This document shows positions 6,033-10,187 of a DNA stretch of 10,187 nucleotides, in pieces. The position numbers were made by a program, and so were the translations under genes. A model generated the notes under the pieces. The model saw only the letters and a list, made by a program, of their open reading frames with translations, ran no database searches and had not been told where the DNA came from. This stretch comes from an uncultured Eubacteriales bacterium (GTDB lineage Bacteria; Bacillota; Clostridia; Oscillospirales; Acutalibacteraceae). The first letter of the stretch is position 1. Every line of letters begins with the position of its first letter. Location of the stretch: NCBI GenBank assembly GCA_900320925.1, contig ONUD01000192.1, positions 1-10,187 on the forward strand. Direction: 5' to 3'.

Positions 6033-7214
6033 TTATTTAGCAAGCAGTTTTTTGATTCTTGCCACCGCTTCTATGGTTTTGTCTCTGTCACCGAAAGAAG
6101 TCAAGCGGAAAAAGCCTTCTCCATTTTTGCCGAAGCCTGCCCCGGGTGTCCCCACCACATTGGCTTCCTGAAGAAGCATATCAAAAAACTCCCATGATTT
6201 CATACCATTCGGGCATTCCAGCCAGATATACGGGGAATTTTTGCCGCCGGTATAGTAAATGCCCAATTCATCCAGTGCCGAAGCAATGATTCTTGCATTT
6301 TCCTGATAGTAGGCAAGATTGACTTTGATTTGTTCCTGTCCCTCCTTGGAGAATACGGCGGCTGCCGCACACTGCACGGGGTAGGAAACACCGTTAAATT
6401 TGGTAGCTTGGCGGCGGTACCATGTCTGATAGAGGTTATGACCGTCACGCTCCAGTTCTTTGGGGATGACCGTATAGCCGCAGCGGGTACCCGTAAAGCC
6501 TGCCGTCTTGGAAAGAGAGCAAAATTCAATAGCACACTGCCTTGCTCCCTCTATGGCAAAAATGCTTCTCGGCACCTCCTCTGTGATAAATGCCTCATAA
6601 GCACTGTCGTACAGGATGACGGCATCATGCCTGATGGCATAATCTACCCATTGTTGTAACTGTTCTGCTGTATAAGCGGCACCTGTCGGATTGTTCGGGG
6701 AACAGAGATAGATGATATCCGCATGGACGCTTTCATCGGGCATGGCAGTAAATCCGTTTTCCTTGGTACATTCGGCATAAACGATCTTTCTGCCGGCCAT
6801 GAGATTGGAGTCCACATAGACAGGATATACAGGGTCTGTCACCAGCACCACATTGTCTGTACCAAATATATCTCCGATATTGCCGCAGTCGGATTTTGCT
6901 CCGTCAGAAATCAGGATTTCATCAGGCGATACCTCTACGCCAAAGGAATGATAGTAGCTTGCAACAGCTTCCCTCACAAAAGCATAGCCCTCATAATCGG
7001 GATAGCCTTTAAAGGTTTCCTTGTGTGCCAGCTCCTCTGCCCCTTGTTTCATGGCTTCCACCACCACCGGGGCAAGCGGCAGGGTAACATCACCGATTCC
7101 CAGACGAATGACATCCTTTTCCGGATGGGCTGTCTGGTAGTCGTTCACCCTCTTGGCGATTTCGGCAAACAGGTAGTTGGGAACAAGGTTATCAAAATTT
7201 CGATTGATCTTCAT
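6033..7214 (-). CDS. dapL: LL-diaminopimelate aminotransferase
   Basis: This encodes a 393-residue PLP enzyme of aminotransferase class I/II that converts tetrahydrodipicolinate to LL-diaminopimelate in one step, feeding lysine and peptidoglycan synthesis. Family hallmarks are NLVPNYLFAEIAKRV (9-23), LGIGDVTLPL (38-47), SDGAKSDCGNIGDIFG (103-118), CSPNNPTGAA (171-180, substrate and PLP Asn), LYDSAYEAF (201-209, Asp and Tyr at the cofactor), FCSLSKTAGFTGTRCGY (231-247, Schiff-base K236) and FFRLTSFGDRD (368-378, carboxylate-binding R370). Its length fits the family. AAGGAGG lies 7 bases before the ATG, and that ATG overlaps the stop of the small membrane-protein gene by four bases. DapL bypasses the succinylase and acetylase routes and is common in Clostridia. 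All expected catalytic residues are present. Confidence 0.97.
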   Translation of the reverse strand: MKINRNFDNLVPNYLFAEIAKRVNDYQTAHPEKDVIRLGIGDVTLPLAPVVVEAMKQGAEELAHKETFKGYPDYEGYAFVREAVASYYHSFGVEVSPDEILISDGAKSDCGNIGDIFGTDNVVLVTDPVYPVYVDSNLMAGRKIVYAECTKENGFTAMPDESVHADIIYLCSPNNPTGAAYTAEQLQQWVDYAIRHDAVILYDSAYEAFITEEVPRSIFAIEGARQCAIEFCSLSKTAGFTGTRCGYTVIPKELERDGHNLYQTWYRRQATKFNGVSYPVQCAAAAVFSKEGQEQIKVNLAYYQENARIIASALDELGIYYTGGKNSPYIWLECPNGMKSWEFFDMLLQEANVVGTPGAGFGKNGEGFFRLTSFGDRDKTIEAVARIKKLLAK

Positions 7215-7465
7215 GAAGGATCCTCCTTATCATTTTCATGGCCGCTGTCCTCCAGCTTAGAAATCTCATTGGCAACATCGCTGCCGACATCATGGAACTG
7301 TTCGGAAAGATTGCTGACCGTGGCATGGTAGGTATCGGTAATGGTTTCTTTGTAGCGTTTGGTGAGGTAATACCCCAGCAGTGCCGCAGACAAGACCAAT
7401 ACCAGTGTGACCACCATATAGAGTACAAGGTGTTTCCGATGGGCAGACGGTAATTTTTTCTTCAT
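7211..7465 (-). CDS. Small single-pass membrane protein, function unknown
   Basis: This encodes an 84-residue protein that I do not recognise. It has a basic N-terminus (MKKKLPSAHRKH), one hydrophobic segment at about 13-33, then a mainly polar and acidic segment (about 38-84) that could form a short helix or coiled coil. The charge pattern predicts the N-terminus inside and the C-terminus outside the membrane. AGGTG sits 7 bases before the ATG at 7465, and a near-consensus promoter lies immediately upstream, so it is the first gene of the dapL operon. Its stop overlaps the dapL start by four bases (ATGA), which argues strongly that it is translated. No cleavable signal or lipobox is evident. 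It might be a membrane-anchored wall or division-related factor, but nothing in the sequence proves that. Confidence 0.8.
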   Translation of the reverse strand: MKKKLPSAHRKHLVLYMVVTLVLVLSAALLGYYLTKRYKETITDTYHATVSNLSEQFHDVGSDVANEISKLEDSGHENDKEDPS

Positions 7466-7483
7466 GGCACATCACCTGTCACG

Positions 7484-7512
7484 ATTATAACAAATTGTTT
7501 GCTGTTTTTCAA
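7484..7512 (-). promoter_or_regulatory. Sigma-A promoter of the dapL operon
   Basis: On the minus strand TTGAAA (7512-7507) and TATAAT (7489-7484, perfect -10) are separated by 17 bp. Transcription would start near 7477, giving a leader of about a dozen bases that holds the AGGTG ribosome binding site for the small membrane protein. A leader this short leaves no room for a riboswitch. Confidence 0.85.
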
Positions 7513-7550
7513 TAGTCTTGGCGGAGAAATGGAGGTTGCACAAAAAAGAG

Positions 7551-7590
7551 GAGATTTCAGAGGGAATTTTGACAAAATCCAAGAAATCTC
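7551..7590. repeat. Imperfect 40-bp dyad in the divergent intergenic region
   Basis: Outer arms GAGATTTC (7551-7558) and GAAATCTC (7583-7590) are exact reverse complements. A nested pair ATTTTG (7566-7571) and CAAAAT (7573-7578) flanks a single A, with GG/CC pairs beside it after one bulged base. The two levels are offset by three bases. A TTGACA lies at the centre. It sits between the two divergent promoters and may be an operator or a transcribed hairpin. Confidence 0.6.
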
Positions 7591-7597
7591 GGACAAT
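7569..7597 (+). promoter_or_regulatory. Alternative plus-strand promoter in the dyad
   Basis: A perfect -35 TTGACA (7569-7574) is followed after 17 bp by GACAAT (7592-7597, four of six -10 matches). The -35 lies in the centre of the 7551-7590 dyad. It could be a second start site for the downstream membrane-protein gene, weaker than the one at 7600-7628. Confidence 0.4.
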
Positions 7598-7599
7598 GA

Positions 7600-7628
7600 T
7601 TGCATTGAAGGAAAAAAAATTGTATACT
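7600..7628 (+). promoter_or_regulatory. Sigma-A promoter of the O-antigen-ligase-like gene
   Basis: TTGCAT (7600-7605) and TATACT (7623-7628) are separated by exactly 17 bp, with TG directly before the -10. Transcription would start near 7635. That leaves a leader of about 20 bases containing AAGGGA and supports translation from the ATG at 7655; the upstream in-frame ATG at 7637 would be at the very RNA end. Confidence 0.75.
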
Positions 7629-7654
7629 GAAAGAAAATGCAAAGAAGGGACGAT

Positions 7655-9148
7655 ATGCAGTATCTCAAAAAATTGCTGAATAGTGCCGAAGGCTTCCGGT
7701 TTATATTTTTTGTCTATCTCTTTCTGGGGATAGAATACATCTCTATGCCGTCAGCAGGCATACTGGTGATATGGGCAGGATATCTTGCTGTCAGAAAACT
7801 GCTCAGAGAAAGCCGTATTCAGCGGATACGCTACCGCAAAATCTTGTACTGCTTTCTTTTGGGGGCAGTACTGACAACGGCACTTCATGCAGAAAAAAAT
7901 TTAGCCGACAATCTGGGACTGATCTGCATGATGGGAATTTACTTTTTCCTGTTGTACGGAATGCACGGGGAGGAAAGCAACTTCCGCTGCAAGAGAGAAA
8001 TGAAACGTATCCTCTCCTTTACGGTTTTCATGACTACGGCACTGATGATAATGGGACTGATAGGTCTTGCCATCTTTCCGAAAGGCTTTTCATGGAACGG
8101 TCTGCCTTTCATCCTGTATGAGAGCCGTTTTTTAGGACTGCTGTTCAATGCCAATGTGGCAGGCTTTTACAGTGCGATGGCTATCATTGCCTGTCACATC
8201 CTGTGGCGTATGATCCGTGCGGAACACCGTCTCTCAGTACGCAGAAAATTACTCTACATCGGCTGTATGGCAGTCAATCTTCTTGCCCTGTTCCTTTCAG
8301 ACTCCAATGCCTCCCTGCTGTTTCTGGTCGTGTATTGCTCCTTTGTCATGTTCTACATCCTGTTCAGGGATTTCAGCCGAAAAAAAATACACGGCTTTTT
8401 GCTGAGAATTACCGCTACGATACTGTCCTTTATCGTCATTATTGCTTCCCTCATGTTTTTCCGTGTCCTCACGCAGAGCCGTGTATCACTGGTGATGACT
8501 TCGGGACATTCCGAAACGGAACTGTCTACAGGCATTATTGCTGAGGACGGTACCGTGGGACTGACGGATGACGAGGACAGGGAAAATCTCTTCGGGCATG
8601 AAAATACCAATCCTGACAGCGGACGTTTTAAGATCTGGAAACAATCCCTGCAAATGTATGAAAAGTACCCCTTGTTGGGGATAGGAAAAGCCAACATCAT
8701 TGACTATGGCCAAGAATATGTCGGCGGACTGCGGTACGATGACTTCCACAACGGGTTCATTACCATTCTCATCAGCTACGGTCTTACGGGACTGCACCTT
8801 TTCCTGATTTTCTCCCTGACGGTGGCAGGCGATATGCTGAAAACGATTTTCCGCTACAAGAAAAAATGCCGTGATGACGGCAGTGTGCCTGTCCTCATCA
8901 CAGCCTTCTGTGCAGCCTATCTGGTGTATGCGATGTTCGAGCCTGCTCTGCTGGCAGATATGTCTTACAGGGTGTACATTTTCTGGATGCTTCTGGGCTT
9001 CGGCATGAGCTATGTACAGAAATACCGCCGTCAGTCCGCCATTGAAAAGGACAGCATTGACCAGTCTGTAACAGATCTCCCGTCTGCGGTGGAACGGCTC
9101 CGCCAGAAGCACCACCGTATCAAACAGCCCCTGCAATTGCGATTGTAA
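7655..9148 (+). CDS. O-antigen ligase/polymerase-like polytopic membrane protein
   Basis: This encodes a 497-residue integral membrane protein resembling the Wzy_C/O-antigen ligase superfamily, which transfers or polymerises undecaprenyl-linked glycans outside the membrane. About ten hydrophobic segments are visible (around 16-48, 61-80, 87-103, 119-142, 165-185, 199-215, 220-237, 248-270, 366-398 and 411-454). Between about 271 and 365 a large acidic extracellular loop leads to RFKIWKQSL (324-332), PLLGIGKANI (339-348) and DDFHNGFITILISYGLTG (362-379), where the His-Asn and Gly pattern is the family hallmark. A polar, basic C-terminal tail follows. AAGG is 6 bases before the ATG at 7655; an ATG at 7637 would add six residues. 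In a Gram-positive cell it probably handles teichoic acid, capsule or exopolysaccharide, but no glycosyltransferase lies nearby. Its 3' end overlaps comF convergently by 29 bases. Confidence 0.83.
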   Translation: MQYLKKLLNSAEGFRFIFFVYLFLGIEYISMPSAGILVIWAGYLAVRKLLRESRIQRIRYRKILYCFLLGAVLTTALHAEKNLADNLGLICMMGIYFFLLYGMHGEESNFRCKREMKRILSFTVFMTTALMIMGLIGLAIFPKGFSWNGLPFILYESRFLGLLFNANVAGFYSAMAIIACHILWRMIRAEHRLSVRRKLLYIGCMAVNLLALFLSDSNASLLFLVVYCSFVMFYILFRDFSRKKIHGFLLRITATILSFIVIIASLMFFRVLTQSRVSLVMTSGHSETELSTGIIAEDGTVGLTDDEDRENLFGHENTNPDSGRFKIWKQSLQMYEKYPLLGIGKANIIDYGQEYVGGLRYDDFHNGFITILISYGLTGLHLFLIFSLTVAGDMLKTIFRYKKKCRDDGSVPVLITAFCAAYLVYAMFEPALLADMSYRVYIFWMLLGFGMSYVQKYRRQSAIEKDSIDQSVTDLPSAVERLRQKHHRIKQPLQLRL

Positions 9149-9761
9149 GATACTGCACACTGTCTGCACCGCTTGCCAACAACACACGGCTGCATTCTGC
9201 CAATGTATTGCCCGTTGTGGCAATGTCATCTACGAGCAGGATACGCATTCCTCTGATTTGCTCCCCATGGCAGGCGGCATATACATTTCTGACATTTTCC
9301 TTTCGCTCTTCCAGCCCCAAATCATGCTGATTATGATTGTGCCGTACTTTCCTCAGGAGAGTACGGCATTCTTTTCCAAAATGCATTGCGATTCCCTTGG
9401 CAATCAATTCCGACTGGTTGAAGCCGCGTTCATTTCTCCGCTTGACAGACAGCGGTACAAAGGTGACAATATCAAAGCTGTCCTGCATGGAGAAATATTC
9501 TACCGTATAACAGACGGCCTTGATATAGCTTTTGGCATAACAAACACGACCCTTGAACTTGTAGCGTATCAGGGAATCCCTTATCTTCGCTTCATAGGCA
9601 AACGGGGCAACACACGCCATTCCGACAGGCAGAACCATTTTTTTAGGGCATGACGGAAATTCCCGAAAGCATAATTCACATTCCGTCATGCCTGCTTTGA
9701 GCAGCTCCCCGCAGTAGGGACACCGATTCGGAAAAAATACTGATAAGATTTTCTCAATCAT
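9120..9761 (-). CDS. ComF-family phosphoribosyltransferase-like protein
   Basis: This encodes a 213-residue protein of the ComF/GntX family. An N-terminal zinc-ribbon half carries C14-P-Y-C17 and C28-E-L-C31. A type I phosphoribosyltransferase fold follows, with KRRNERGFNQSELIAKGIA (107-125) and the PRPP-loop motif ILLVDDIATTGNTL (174-187). In B. subtilis ComFC takes part in DNA uptake for transformation; in most bacteria its reaction is unproven. AGGAGG lies 6 bases before the ATG. No comFA helicase or comFB neighbour is present, and the gene appears to stand alone, so competence cannot be inferred from it. Its last 29 bases lie under the 3' end of the convergent membrane-protein gene, with no obvious terminator for either. 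Confidence 0.93.
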   Translation of the reverse strand: MIEKILSVFFPNRCPYCGELLKAGMTECELCFREFPSCPKKMVLPVGMACVAPFAYEAKIRDSLIRYKFKGRVCYAKSYIKAVCYTVEYFSMQDSFDIVTFVPLSVKRRNERGFNQSELIAKGIAMHFGKECRTLLRKVRHNHNQHDLGLEERKENVRNVYAACHGEQIRGMRILLVDDIATTGNTLAECSRVLLASGADSVQYLTIAIAGAV

Positions 9762-9779
9762 TCCATCCCTCCTAATGAA

Positions 9780-9813
9780 ATTCCTCCCGCCAATCGTCTT
9801 TGACAGGAGGAAT
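9780..9813 (-). terminator. Weak candidate terminator or leader hairpin between the Rpn-like gene and comF
   Basis: ATTCCTCC (9780-9787) and GGAGGAAT (9806-9813) pair over 8 bp with an 18-base loop, just past the Rpn-like stop. The minus-strand tail is TTTC, a poor U-tract. Because one arm is CCTCC-rich, it could alternatively pair with the comF ribosome binding site (9768-9773) and affect its translation. Confidence 0.35.
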
Positions 9814-9820
9814 ATGACAT

Positions 9821-10187
9821 TCAGATAGCAAAAATTTGGCGTTCTTCACCTGTCACATGAAAAGTTTCCACTAAAATTTCCGTATCAAATCCTTTTGAAA
9901 TCAACGTTTTTATTTTTTCAAGAACATTGCTTCTTGCTTTCGCACGTTCTTCTGCACGACCTTCTGCACGACCTTTTTCTTCTGATTCGATTTTTGCTTC
10001 AATAAAGTCCTGTTCTGTAATTTTCATGTCAAAATACTCCCTTTCTCTAATGGTTTGCAAATCTCCTCTGAGAATCGCCTTGCTGTAGGATGCAATCAGC
10101 TTTTCACCCAAATCGGTAGCGGAATACAAATCAATGAAATTTGCCATTTCCTCTTCGCTGTTGATGGAGAAAAATGCAGAAAATAGT
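9821..10187 (-). CDS. Rpn/PD-(D/E)XK nuclease-family transposase-like protein, C-terminal part
   Basis: The frame stays open from its TGA at 9821 to the window edge without a stop, so this is the C-terminal ~122 residues of a larger protein. The ATG at 10147 has no well-placed ribosome binding site and is probably internal. The visible text resembles the tail of Rpn (YhgA-like) recombination-promoting nucleases: a helical stretch (NFIDLYSATDLGEKLIASYS, then REREYFDMKITEQDFIEAK), a charged repeat GRAEGRAEERAKARS, and a short end module KIKTLISKGFDTEILVETF. The nuclease domain that would define the family lies outside, so the call rests on tail architecture. These genes are usually dispersed multi-copy elements that move DNA ends and vary in repeat number. 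No terminal repeat or target duplication is visible here. Confidence 0.7.
   Translation of the reverse strand, partial: LFSAFFSINSEEEMANFIDLYSATDLGEKLIASYSKAILRGDLQTIREREYFDMKITEQDFIEAKIESEEKGRAEGRAEERAKARSNVLEKIKTLISKGFDTEILVETFHVTGEERQIFAI
9949..9972. repeat. Tandem 12-bp direct repeat in the Rpn-like gene
   Basis: CTTCTGCACGAC occurs twice head to tail (9949-9960 and 9961-9972), encoding Gly-Arg-Ala-Glu twice on the minus strand. A degenerate unit (Glu-Arg-Ala-Lys) follows in the protein. The period is a multiple of three, so copy-number slippage would change protein length without a frameshift. Confidence 0.9.

Noticed and set aside
7466..7483. Search for a lysine riboswitch (L-box) before the dapL operon
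   Set aside because: The promoter leaves a leader of only about a dozen bases, far too short for any riboswitch.
8486..9229. Minus-strand ORF of 247 codons opposite the membrane-protein gene
   Set aside because: Its His/Cys/Gln-rich text is typical of antisense to a hydrophobic coding region; it overlaps two well-supported genes and matches nothing.
9120..9761. Competence locus based on the ComF-family gene
   Set aside because: No comFA, comE or pilus genes accompany it, and ComF-family proteins are widespread in non-competent bacteria.

Overview
The window looks like chromosomal core sequence from a spore-forming Clostridia-type Firmicute, possibly Ruminococcaceae/Oscillospiraceae. The grounds are a spoIIGA-sigE sporulation operon, a lysine/peptidoglycan branch that uses LL-diaminopimelate aminotransferase, AGGAGG-type ribosome binding sites and sigma-A-like promoters. 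Genus is not determinable by eye. No rRNA, tRNA, CRISPR array, insertion sequence or prophage is visible.

Layout. (1) 16-1667, plus strand: a two-gene operon of an ACT-domain regulator (UPF0237) and a UPF0210/PFL-fold protein, ending at a strong hairpin terminator. (2) 1710-3258, minus strand: sigE and spoIIGA, converging on that terminator. SpoIIGA is the membrane protease that removes the pro-sequence of SigE in the mother cell. (3) 3401-3772, minus strand: a MazF/NdoA-type RNase toxin with no antitoxin gene visible beside it. Its stop codon lies inside a perfect 12-bp inverted repeat, followed by a GC-rich hairpin. (4) 3944-7465, minus strand: a tightly packed five-gene operon, in transcription order a small membrane protein, dapL, dcd, a YjjG-like HAD nucleotidase and an RluA-family pseudouridine synthase. 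Junctions are 4-base ATGA overlaps or gaps of 1 to 7 bases, and the operon has a near-consensus promoter at 7484-7512. (5) 7466-7654: a divergent control region with promoters on both strands and a large imperfect dyad. (6) 7655-9148, plus strand: a polytopic O-antigen-ligase/polymerase-like protein, overlapping tail to tail with a ComF-family phosphoribosyltransferase (9120-9761, minus). (7) 9821-10187, minus strand: the C-terminal part of an Rpn/PD-(D/E)XK transposase-like protein with a Gly-Arg-Ala-Glu repeat, cut by the window edge.

How the genes fit together. The spoIIG pair is a self-contained precursor/protease module. The dapL operon joins diaminopimelate synthesis to deoxynucleotide house-keeping (Dcd makes dUTP or dUMP, and the HAD protein probably dephosphorylates pyrimidine nucleotides) and RNA modification. 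This looks like growth-linked co-expression rather than one pathway.

I found no convincing new multi-gene system. The best leads are small and regulatory: the possible self-cleavage site in the mazF stop-codon palindrome, the long-spaced candidate spoIIG promoter, the dyad in the divergent region, and the uncharacterised small membrane protein at the head of the dapL operon. All calls come from reading the sequence; no database search was run.
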